Shown here: positions 16,267 through 21,557 of the stretch, piece by piece
Layout of the letters: the number at the start of each line of letters is the position of its first letter
How positions within the stretch are numbered: position 1 is the first letter of the stretch
Origin: Planctomycetota bacterium
GTDB lineage: Bacteria; Planctomycetota; Phycisphaerae; Sedimentisphaerales; Anaerohalosphaeraceae
Direction of reading: 5' to 3'
Assembly: GCA_030637065.1 (NCBI GenBank)
Contig: DAOVVQ010000022.1
Coordinates: 1-21,557, forward strand
DNA: 21,557 nucleotides
Notes under the pieces: model-generated
What the model was told of the DNA's origin: nothing
Database searches by the model: none
Seen by the model: only the letters and a program-made list of their open reading frames with translations
Translations under genes and position numbers: made by a program

Positions 16267-16721
16267 TTATCGTCTCCACTTTCAATTAGATTCGTATTTT
16301 CCTGTTTAGAAACACTATCACTCGAAACCGCCTCTTTAGGCTTCGGCGAAAGCGTTAGCATTCTCACCGCTGCGATGATCAAAAACACAGCGAACATCTT
16401 TCGCAAAACCGCCGTCGGCAAGCGCCCTGCCAGTTCCGTCCCCAACAATGTCCCGACAACCGCACCGCAGATGATCAGCCCGATCATCGCCGGGCTAAGC
16501 TCGATAGCCGGATTCTTCCAGTACCGAAACGCACCGACCAGAGCCATCGGAACCATAACCGCAAGCGCCGTCCCCTGGGCACTCTTTTGACCGAGCCCGC
16601 ATATAATCACCAGTGCCGGCACGATCACGATTCCGCTGCCAACACCCATCAAACCGCTTACGATCCCGGCACAAACACCAAGGACCACAAATACCCACCA
16701 CGGATTAGCCAACTGATCCAT
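16263..16721 (-). CDS. Half-length TauE/SafE-family membrane protein
   Basis: TauE/SafE proteins are 7-8 helix permeases or exporters, often for sulfite, sulfoacetate or other small anions. Here only 152 residues are present, with about four helices (near 8-30, 36-56, 68-92 and 100-118). They carry the GLMGVGSGIVIVPAL hallmark and then QGTALAVMVPMAL, so this is one half of the usual duplicated fold and may act as a dimer. GGGAGG nine bases before the ATG at 16721 sets the start; a longer frame to 16910 has no good start and an unlikely N-terminus. The C-terminal 30 residues are polar. Its stop overlaps the start of the third solute-binding gene. Its place inside the importer operon suggests a role with the same anion, perhaps efflux or regulation. 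Confidence 0.85.
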   Translation of the reverse strand: MDQLANPWWVFVVLGVCAGIVSGLMGVGSGIVIVPALVIICGLGQKSAQGTALAVMVPMALVGAFRYWKNPAIELSPAMIGLIICGAVVGTLLGTELAGRLPTAVLRKMFAVFLIIAAVRMLTLSPKPKEAVSSDSVSKQENTNLIESGDDK

Positions 16722-16885
16722 AGAATTTATCCTCCCGGATATTCCCGCTCTTTCAGCTACCGGAAAAACGCCCATTATAGCCAAACGCCGGATATTTTCC
16801 ACCAAAAAACCGGGGCAGACCACAAAACCGCCCGCCAAGCCCGAAAAAAGGGGATTAGCCCAGCCCCCAGCGACACCCGAAATAC

Positions 16886-16913
16886 TAAACGCATCCCATA
16901 TTAAACGCATCCC
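16886..16913 (-). promoter_or_regulatory. Direct repeat in the 207-bp gap upstream of the TauE/SafE gene
   Basis: GGGATGCGTTTA occurs twice on the minus strand, 16 bases apart (complements of 16886-16897 and 16902-16913). It lies just after the stop of the second binding protein and could be an operator or an RNA element. No factor is recognised. Confidence 0.3.
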
Positions 16914-16928
16914 GAGTCGAGATTATTC

Positions 16929-17723
16929 TCACTTGGGGGCTTTGGTCTGATAATTATTTGCCTCAAAAACCCCCTGACCCCTTTCAGACGTCAAAAACGC
17001 CAGAAATTCCTCGGCCAACTGGCGATTCTCACTGAAACTGAGCACCGCAACGTCAACCGAAGAAACAATATTTTGTTCAACTGGAATCTCCACCATATCG
17101 CCATGCTCGGCATAATATTTCGCCATCGCATCCCAGACAACCACCGCATCCAGCGACCCAGCCTGTATCTGCATCCCCAATTCGTTGACCGTCTGCGATT
17201 GAAAGCTCAGGTTCTTCTCAACCTGATCCCAGGCGATGTCGTTCTTTTCGAATATCTGTCTGGTGCTCCGCCCGATAGCACACGACTTCGGATCGCCCAA
17301 CCCAGCCTTCACATCCGAACGGAGCAGGTCCTTAAGACTCGAAATATTCTTCGGATTGCCCTTCTGCACAAGAATAGTCGGCACCCAGTAGAAGACCAGT
17401 TGCCGCGAATCTACAAAGCCTTCCGCCGCAGCCTGGTCGACATAGTGCCTGTCGCCGGGCATGTACAGATCGCCCCGCTGGACAAGTTTAATCTTTGACA
17501 GTAGTACCTCGCTGCCCGCGTAATCGGTAACGATTTTCACCCCGGACTGACCCATAAACTCGTTGACAGCCTCTTCGATCGGTGGGCGAATACCGGCACC
17601 GCAGTAAAGAAGCAATTCTTTAGAACCTGAATCACTCGCGCCGGGTTCATCACTACCACAACCGCAAAACAACACCAAAAAAACCACTACTAATGTTAAC
17701 GCTATCCGCTTTATCGTCGCCAT
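16929..17723 (-). CDS. ModA-like solute-binding lipoprotein (second copy)
   Basis: The 264-residue product has a lipoprotein signal (MATIKRIALT, a Val/Leu core, FCGC with Cys22 the likely lipidated residue). It is followed by a Ser/Gly-rich linker and the binding domain: LLLYCGAGIRPPIEEAVNEF, YAGSEVLLSKI, GDLYMPGDRHYVDQA, ILVQKGNPKNISSLKDLL, GDPKSCAIGR and LDAVVVWDAMA. This is the pattern of ModA/WtpA-like extracytoplasmic binding proteins for tetrahedral oxyanions. AGGTGAG just before the ATG supports the start, and the upstream gene ends eight bases away. The paralog upstream is clearly related (GSE, GD and KG-NPK blocks at the same places), so the pair arose by duplication with strong divergence. 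Which anion each binds is not visible. Confidence 0.92.
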   Translation of the reverse strand: MATIKRIALTLVVVFLVLFCGCGSDEPGASDSGSKELLLYCGAGIRPPIEEAVNEFMGQSGVKIVTDYAGSEVLLSKIKLVQRGDLYMPGDRHYVDQAAAEGFVDSRQLVFYWVPTILVQKGNPKNISSLKDLLRSDVKAGLGDPKSCAIGRSTRQIFEKNDIAWDQVEKNLSFQSQTVNELGMQIQAGSLDAVVVWDAMAKYYAEHGDMVEIPVEQNIVSSVDVAVLSFSENRQLAEEFLAFLTSERGQGVFEANNYQTKAPK

Positions 17724-17731
17724 GATCTCAC

Positions 17732-18514
17732 CTATTTGACATAACCGTATTCGACAAAAGTCTCAGGCCCCCGGCTGCGGGCAAACTCGATAAACCGCTT
17801 GAGCGCCTCCGGCTGGGTCGTGTAATTGAGGCCGATGATATGCACCCTGATCTCCTCATCGTACTCGTATGGCGTTTTGACCACATCCAGGCTGTCGCGA
17901 TAGGTATAAGCCACACCGTTCCACATCACCACCGCATCGACCTCCTGGAGCTTTAACAGATTGCCCAGATGGCTGTGACCCTTGGTCAGGCGGTTGCCGA
18001 CACTCTTCATCACCGCATCTTTAATCCCCTTCTTCTCGATAAGGGCTGCGACCATCTCGCCGCACGTCGAAAACTTAGGATCGCTAAGGGCAACCTTCAA
18101 ACCCTCCTGCGTAAGATCGTCAATGCTCGAAAGCCCCTTGGGATTGCCCTCCTGAACCGCTAATACCGGCGCAACAAAGCCGACATGGACAGAATCCGAA
18201 AGCGCCCCCGCCTCAGTCACATAATCAAGAAAAGGATCGTGCGTAACAAGTATATCGCCCTCCTGCCCAGCCTTGACGATCGGTAAAAAATCCTCACTGC
18301 CAGAGAGCGTAGTAGCAACCGCAATACCAGTCTCAGCCGTAAACTCCGCGCACAACCGCTCCATAGGACTACCAAAAGAACTACCGCAAAGCAAAATAAG
18401 CTCCCCCTCACCACCGGAAGGATCCCCCTTACCGCACCCACCAACACCAAAAAACACCGACAGAGCAATTACAAACACAACAACCATTAATACCGTTTTC
18501 TTAAATGAATTCAT
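17732..18514 (-). CDS. ModA-like solute-binding lipoprotein (first copy of the operon)
   Basis: The 260-residue product begins MNSFKKTVLM, a hydrophobic stretch and the lipobox VGGC (Cys27), then a short Gly/Ser linker. The binding domain follows with LILLCGSSFGSPMERL, TLSGSEDFLPIV, GDILVTHDPFLDYV, VLAVQEGNPKGLSSIDDL, LSDPKFSTCGEM and VDAVVMWNGVAYTY. AGAGAGG lies about five bases before the ATG at 18514, which is preferred over an in-frame ATG nine codons earlier. It is the first gene of the operon; the promoter probably lies in the A/T-rich stretch near 18560-18580, which is part of the duplicated repeat. Substrate class (molybdate, tungstate, sulfate or a related ion) is inferred from the family and from the ModB/ModC-like partners. 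Confidence 0.92.
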   Translation of the reverse strand: MNSFKKTVLMVVVFVIALSVFFGVGGCGKGDPSGGEGELILLCGSSFGSPMERLCAEFTAETGIAVATTLSGSEDFLPIVKAGQEGDILVTHDPFLDYVTEAGALSDSVHVGFVAPVLAVQEGNPKGLSSIDDLTQEGLKVALSDPKFSTCGEMVAALIEKKGIKDAVMKSVGNRLTKGHSHLGNLLKLQEVDAVVMWNGVAYTYRDSLDVVKTPYEYDEEIRVHIIGLNYTTQPEALKRFIEFARSRGPETFVEYGYVK

Positions 18515-18556
18515 GTCAACCTCTCTAAATCTATTGCCCATGCTGCCATTAAAGCC

Positions 18557-18722
18557 GCTTCTGTTATTATACAGATTATATTTACCACGAAGGACACGAA
18601 GTTCACGAAGTTAAATCAAAAAACTCAATATTTCTTTGTGTCCTTCGCGTACTTCGTGGTTTAACATAATTTTTAAAGAACAAAACGTTTAATTCCAGTC
18701 TTGAGAATTTCTACATTAAAGT
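18557..18722. repeat. CCACGAAG palindromic repeat, copy 1, with attached gene end
   Basis: This stretch matches 18776-18941 at a constant offset of 219 bases. The core 18581-18722 differs from its partner at only two of 142 positions; the first 24 bases are more diverged. Inside, CCACGAAGGACACGAAG and CTTCGTGTCCTTCG ... CTTCGTGG form an imperfect inverted repeat with arms of about 26 bases around an A/T-rich loop. Confidence 0.9.
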
Positions 18723-18740
18723 CGCGTAGGGTGAGCAACT
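18673..18740 (-). pseudogene. 3' remnant of a GxxExxY gene
   Basis: On the minus strand this encodes the last 15 residues and the stop of the GxxExxY protein (FNVEILKTGIKRFVL) with the same bases as the intact gene at 18892. Further upstream only a weak match survives (GGTGAGCAACT against AGGTAAGCAACT). It is the tail of a duplicated or lost second copy. Confidence 0.7.
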
Positions 18741-18775
18741 TTTTTCCCGATGCCGCCACTACGATTGACTAAATT

Positions 18776-18941
18776 GCTTTTGTTATTATACTAAAAAATT
18801 TTACCACGAAGGACACGAAGTTCACGAAGTTAAATCAAAAGACTCAATATTTCTTCGTGTCCTTCGCGTACTTCGTGGTTTAACATAATTTTTAAAGAAC
18901 AAAACGTTTAATTCCAGTCTTGAGAATTTCTACATTAAAGT
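18776..18941. repeat. CCACGAAG palindromic repeat, copy 2, overlapping the 3' end of the GxxExxY gene
   Basis: This is the partner of 18557-18722. The palindromic part (18800-18889) ends just before the stop codon of the gene at 18892, and the remaining 50 bases are coding. The hairpin may serve as the terminator of the gene. Confidence 0.9.
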
Positions 18942-19263
18942 TGATTAAGAGTCCAACCTTCACTCTGGAAAGCTTCATATAGGTAAGCAACTGTGCCTTG
19001 TGAATGGGCGTAATTTTGTCAACACTTTTAAGCTCGACTATAAGTTCATCGCCAATCAACAAATCGACACGATATCCACAATCCAGCTTAATGTCTTTGT
19101 ACTTTACCGGAACCGGCTGCTGGAGCTTGAAAGAAATTCCCGATAGAGATAATTCATGCGAGAGGCATTGCTCATAAGTCGACTCCAAAAGACCTGGCCC
19201 CAAAGTTCGATGCACTTCCAAAGCGCATCCAATAACCCGATTAGATAATTGATCGAATTCCAT
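18892..19263 (-). CDS. GxxExxY protein, PDDEXK nuclease-like
   Basis: The 123-residue product carries the family signature GLLESTY (residues 24-30) after HRTLGPG. A PDDEXK-type core follows: Asp67 in YRVDLLIGDELIVELK, Glu77 and Lys79 in the E-x-K, and QLLTY (Gln91, Tyr95), the Q-x3-Y motif seen in Cas4/RecB-type nucleases. All candidate catalytic residues are present, so a nuclease activity is plausible but has not been assigned to the family to my knowledge. The ATG at 19263 has GAGGAA about seven bases upstream; a GTG six codons earlier is less likely. The start region lies in a degraded half of the same repeat that flanks the gene on both sides. The gene stands alone and is not part of the ABC operon. 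Confidence 0.93.
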   Translation of the reverse strand: MEFDQLSNRVIGCALEVHRTLGPGLLESTYEQCLSHELSLSGISFKLQQPVPVKYKDIKLDCGYRVDLLIGDELIVELKSVDKITPIHKAQLLTYMKLSRVKVGLLINFNVEILKTGIKRFVL

Positions 19264-19300
19264 TTCGTGTTCCTCACGCACTTCGCATTATGACATAACT
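19263..19300. repeat. Degraded half of the CCACGAAG repeat at the GxxExxY start
   Basis: TTCGTGTTCCTCACGCACTT and the following GACATAAC correspond to TTCGTGTCCTTCGCGTACTT and the TAACATAA at the end of the complete copies. It supplies the ribosome-binding region of the gene on the minus strand. Confidence 0.6.
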
Positions 19301-19304
19301 CATA

Positions 19305-19385
19305 TTTACCACGAAGAACACGAAGTTAAATCAAAGGACTCAATATTTCTTCGTGTCCTTCGTGAACTTCGTGGTTTAACATAAT
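19305..19385. repeat. CCACGAAG palindromic repeat, copy 3
   Basis: It matches copy 2 from TTTACCACGAAG to TTTAACATAAT but lacks about nine bases of the left arm. It is in the same orientation as copies 1 and 2 and carries no gene end. Confidence 0.88.
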
Positions 19386-19492
19386 CTACTCCTAAAAACC
19401 CGAACAGGGCTTATTATACATATAAACACCGCGAGCCACAAGCTATTTCCTGTTAACCGCATACGCCGCATTTCTGCGGTTTGGCGTCCCTC

Positions 19493-20260
19493 TCAGTATG
19501 CGGTATTGTTCACTATGCTCGAAAGTATCCCAAACCATATCAACACCCCGACTGTGAGACAAATAATTTGTCCGACGGACCATTTGGAATGTGGGGCATT
19601 GGGGCTGACTTTGGTGTTAACGCTGTTGATGTAATTCTGGACGGGAATGAGGCACAGGAAGGAGGGGATCAGGAAGGATATTATCTCCGCGGCTACCCCG
19701 GGCGCCCGACCGATCATGTTTGCAACGAGAACCAAAACCACCCATCCGGTGGCAAGTGCGACGGGAGAGAAGTCCGGTTTCTCCGCATGGTTAAGTTCCC
19801 TATCCTCATGAATGGTCCTGAGAAGGCTGTGGCAGTAGAAGATACCGAACCAGCCGCGCCAGAACGGTCTGATCCCCAAGCCGTCTCTCTCATTTAAGTA
19901 TCGCCAATTCTTGTAGATCCAGTAGATTTCATAGAGCCCGCAGGACAAAATCGACATCACGACAAGGCGGCAAATCGAGATATACAGGAAAGCAGTACGC
20001 CCGGAGGCAACAGGGGGCGATATGTGGTCAAACGGTGGGGCGACCTGCGGAATTGCCGGTGGCGTCGACGACTGCGGCAGCAAACCCTCGACCCGGTTCG
20101 CCGGCGACCAATCCTCCATCCCCTCCGCCCAGACCATCGTCTCAACCGACAACCGGCCCTCGCCAAACATCCTGACCAGTTCAACTTCCTCAACCGGCCC
20201 CTGCTGCTGACCATCGACGATATAATGCCACTGACGCATCGATACATGCCATTGACGCAT
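19493..20260 (-). CDS. GYF-domain membrane protein
   Basis: The 255-residue product starts with a GYF_2-type domain (about residues 11-56: WHYIVDGQQQGPVEEVELVR, then GRLSVETMVWAEGMEDWSPA). This fold binds Pro-rich segments or acts as a sensor at the membrane in many planctomycetes. A Pro-rich linker (about 60-88) follows, then four or five hydrophobic helices from about residue 93 on. The segment LYEIYWIYKNWRYLNERDG resembles the DUF4234 type. The gene has two start-like copies of MRQWH seven codons apart; the first (ATG 20260) has AAGGG eight bases upstream and is chosen. The function is unknown. The neighbours do not help: it lies alone between the repeat element and a sugar aminotransferase on the other strand. 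Confidence 0.87.
   Translation of the reverse strand: MRQWHVSMRQWHYIVDGQQQGPVEEVELVRMFGEGRLSVETMVWAEGMEDWSPANRVEGLLPQSSTPPAIPQVAPPFDHISPPVASGRTAFLYISICRLVVMSILSCGLYEIYWIYKNWRYLNERDGLGIRPFWRGWFGIFYCHSLLRTIHEDRELNHAEKPDFSPVALATGWVVLVLVANMIGRAPGVAAEIISFLIPSFLCLIPVQNYINSVNTKVSPNAPHSKWSVGQIICLTVGVLIWFGILSSIVNNTAY
20218..20260 (-). repeat. 21-bp tandem duplication over the start codon of the GYF gene
   Basis: ATGCGTCAATGGCATGTATC and ATGCGTCAGTGGCATTATAT follow each other on the minus strand, so the protein begins MRQWHVS-MRQWHYI. The second unit joins directly to the GYF domain; the first adds seven residues and a second possible start. Confidence 0.85.
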
Positions 20261-20428
20261 TGTTAAATCCCTTTCCGCCAAACTTCAGTCACCTAAAACC
20301 AAAGCCCATTCTAACCGCCAACCACATTTTCCGCAATAACAGACAAATCCAACGCAAAACCGTCCCCAGCAACCCCCAATCCCAACTCAACTCAACTCAC
20401 CGACGCATAGCGACTCGGTATTAATGTG

Positions 20429-20456
20429 TGGCAATCTGCCGCCTGCTGTGTATAAT
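20429..20456 (+). promoter_or_regulatory. Possible promoter of the aminotransferase gene
   Basis: TGGCAA (20429-20434), 16 bases, TATAAT (20451-20456). The -10 matches consensus, the -35 only partly. A leader of about 185 bases with two hairpins would follow. Confidence 0.35.
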
Positions 20457-20571
20457 GCCTTGATTCTGTGCGTTTGGGTTCCGGTGGCCTGTCTTTTGTT
20501 TTTTTTGTGGCATTCTTGGCCAAATGCAAGGAGACATGAATCCGCCCTTGGCGGATGCTGTTTTATTCTGG

Positions 20572-20591
20572 ATTCCCGCCTTCGCGGGAAT
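20572..20591. repeat. ATTCCCGC/GCGGGAAT hairpin repeat
   Basis: ATTCCCGC (20572-20579) and GCGGGAAT (20584-20591) pair around CTTC, followed by GACA. The motif is a widespread intergenic palindrome in bacteria. Its right half also ends the hairpin array near 1736-1747. Confidence 0.75.
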
Positions 20592-20646
20592 GACACGGGG
20601 CATGCAGCATTGAGCTAAAGTGTTTACGGTTTTTGGAGTTTGGTTT

Positions 20647-21557
20647 ATGGAATTTCGGGTTAATCTTTCTCGCCCTGACATCAATGATGCCGATATTGAT
20701 GCCGTTTGCGAGGTTCTCCGCGGGCCCAATCTTTCTTTGGGGCCCAAATTAGGGCAGTTCGAGCAGGCGTTCGCCCAATATATCGGCAGAAAGCGGGCTG
20801 TCGCCGTCAATAGCGGCACGAGCGGGCTCTTCCTCTGCACCCAGGCCCTCGGCCTGAGGCCGGGAGACGAGGTCATCACCACCCCGTTTACGTTCATCGC
20901 CTCAGCCACCTCGATCATGATGGCTGGCGCAAAACCCGTCTTCGTCGACATAGACCCCGTCACCCTCAACATCGACCCAGCCGCAATCGAACAAAAGATC
21001 ACCGACCGGACAAAGGCCATCCTGCCAGTCGTGATCTTCGGCAACCCCGTCGGCCTCGATACCGTCTGCGACATCGCAGCCAAGCACAACCTGCCAGTGA
21101 TCGAAGACAGTTGCGAAGGGGCTGGCTCGAAGATCGGCGACAAAAAGGTCGGCGCCTTCGGCACAATGAGCGTTTTCGCCTTCTACCCCAACAAGCAGAT
21201 CACAACCGGCGAAGGAGGCATGATCCTCACCGACGACGACGACCTGGCCGACCTCTGCGTCTCGCTCCGCAATCAGGGCCGCGGCGCCGGAGGCGGATGG
21301 CTAGCCCACGACCGATTAGGCTACAATTACCGCCTCAGCGACATCAACTGCGCCCTCGGCATCACCCAGCTCGCCAGACTCGACGAGTTCGTCGAAAAAC
21401 GCAGTCACGTCGCAGTCATGTACCGCCAAATCCTCTCCGGCGACGACCGCATCATCGTCCCAACCGAGCCCGACGGCTGCCAAATGAGCTGGTTCGTATT
21501 CGTGATCCGCCTGGCCGAGCGATTTTCGCAAGATCAGCGAGACGCCGTCCTCCACGA
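20647..21557 (+). CDS. DegT/DnrJ/EryC1/StrS-family aminotransferase, 5' part (no stop before window end)
   Basis: These PLP enzymes usually transfer an amino group to a keto-sugar nucleotide for surface polysaccharide or glycan synthesis. 303 residues are visible of about 370-400. They show NLSRPDI and GPNLSLGPKLGQFEQAFA at the start, VAVNSGTSGLFLC (phosphate-binding loop), DEVITTPFTFIASA, VIEDSCEG (Asp154 faces the PLP ring nitrogen), FAFYPNKQITTGEGG (Lys183 forms the internal aldimine) and RNQGRG ... LGYNYRLSDINCALG. All key residues are intact. GGAG eight bases before ATG 20647 supports the start. The reading frame runs off the right edge. It may open a polysaccharide or O-antigen cluster lying beyond the window; the exact sugar cannot be told. 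Confidence 0.94.
   Translation, partial: MEFRVNLSRPDINDADIDAVCEVLRGPNLSLGPKLGQFEQAFAQYIGRKRAVAVNSGTSGLFLCTQALGLRPGDEVITTPFTFIASATSIMMAGAKPVFVDIDPVTLNIDPAAIEQKITDRTKAILPVVIFGNPVGLDTVCDIAAKHNLPVIEDSCEGAGSKIGDKKVGAFGTMSVFAFYPNKQITTGEGGMILTDDDDLADLCVSLRNQGRGAGGGWLAHDRLGYNYRLSDINCALGITQLARLDEFVEKRSHVAVMYRQILSGDDRIIVPTEPDGCQMSWFVFVIRLAERFSQDQRDAVLH

Larger units (their letters stand above)
18557..19385. mobile_element. Candidate repeat-flanked element carrying the GxxExxY gene
   Basis: Three copies of the same ~80-90 bp palindromic repeat (18581-18670, 18800-18889, 19305-19385) and one degraded half (19263-19300) surround one small nuclease-like gene and one gene remnant. GxxExxY genes in several phyla are often found with TTCGTG-type repeats; whether they move as a unit is not established. 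No transposase, target-site duplication or att site was recognised, so the mobile label is an inference. Confidence 0.45.
20282..20646. other. Divergent intergenic region (365 bp)
   Basis: No gene is seen. It holds a short ACTCA run near 20390-20400, a promoter candidate for the aminotransferase, a small hairpin TCCGCC/GGCGGA (20541-20555) and the common GCGGGAAT hairpin. Confidence 0.6.

Noticed and set aside
16722..16910. 63-residue N-terminal extension of the TauE/SafE protein
   Set aside because: No ribosome site at its start and an unlikely composition; a strong GGGAGG precedes ATG 16721.
13561..18514. Naming the importer genes modABC or wtpABC
   Set aside because: Sequence shows the family but not the ion; sulfate, tungstate, molybdate or another anion are all possible.
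19481..19897. Plus-strand open frame of 138 codons across the GYF gene
   Set aside because: Antisense to a protein with a recognisable GYF domain and membrane helices.

Overview
The window is 21.6 kb of moderately GC-rich bacterial DNA. Two Cys-type sulfatases with twin-arginine leaders beside a secreted beta-helix protein, a GxxExxY-family protein with its TTCGTG-type repeats, a GYF-domain membrane protein and a topoisomerase VI A subunit together suggest a planctomycete, most likely of the Phycisphaerae/Sedimentisphaerales type. This is an inference from gene content; there is no rRNA or other phylogenetic marker beyond a partial recG.

Layout. 1-1190: 3' part of recG (+) with a terminator. 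1198-1817: gene-free convergent spacer holding one copy of a dispersed repeat and an array of three unrelated hairpins joined by near-identical ~35-nt linkers. 1818-3707: PLP-homeostasis gene (YggS/PROSC type) preceded by a topoisomerase VI subunit A gene, both on the minus strand. 3708-4248: divergent promoter region. 4249-7545: tight three-gene unit (lipoprotein, FtsX/MacB-type permease, LolD/MacB-type ATPase). 7741-8175: small basic protein of unknown function, followed by the second copy of the dispersed repeat. 8436-13531: polysaccharide locus on the plus strand, with a beta-helix protein and two sulfatases. 13561-18514: six-gene minus-strand operon for an oxyanion-type ABC importer. It has two lipoprotein solute-binding proteins, a half-length TauE/SafE protein, a third solute-binding protein that lacks any export signal, an inner-membrane permease and a ModC-like ATPase. 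18557-19385: a GxxExxY PDDEXK-nuclease-like gene embedded in three copies of a palindromic CCACGAAG repeat, with a recent duplication that carries the 3' end of the gene. 19493-20260: GYF-domain membrane protein (-). 20647 to the end: 5' part of a DegT/DnrJ/EryC1/StrS aminotransferase (+), with no stop before the window ends.

How the genes work together. The beta-helix protein and the two sulfatases probably act on a sulfated polysaccharide outside the cytoplasm. The ABC operon probably imports an oxyanion of the molybdate/tungstate/sulfate class; the triplication of the binding protein and the unexported copy are unusual. The lipoprotein/permease/ATPase unit resembles Lol/MacB-type machines that act on the cell envelope rather than importers.

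The strongest candidates for something undescribed are the GxxExxY gene nested in its own repeats (possible mobile element), the hairpin array with conserved linkers, the unexported ModA-like protein, and the topoisomerase VI A subunit without a neighbouring B subunit.
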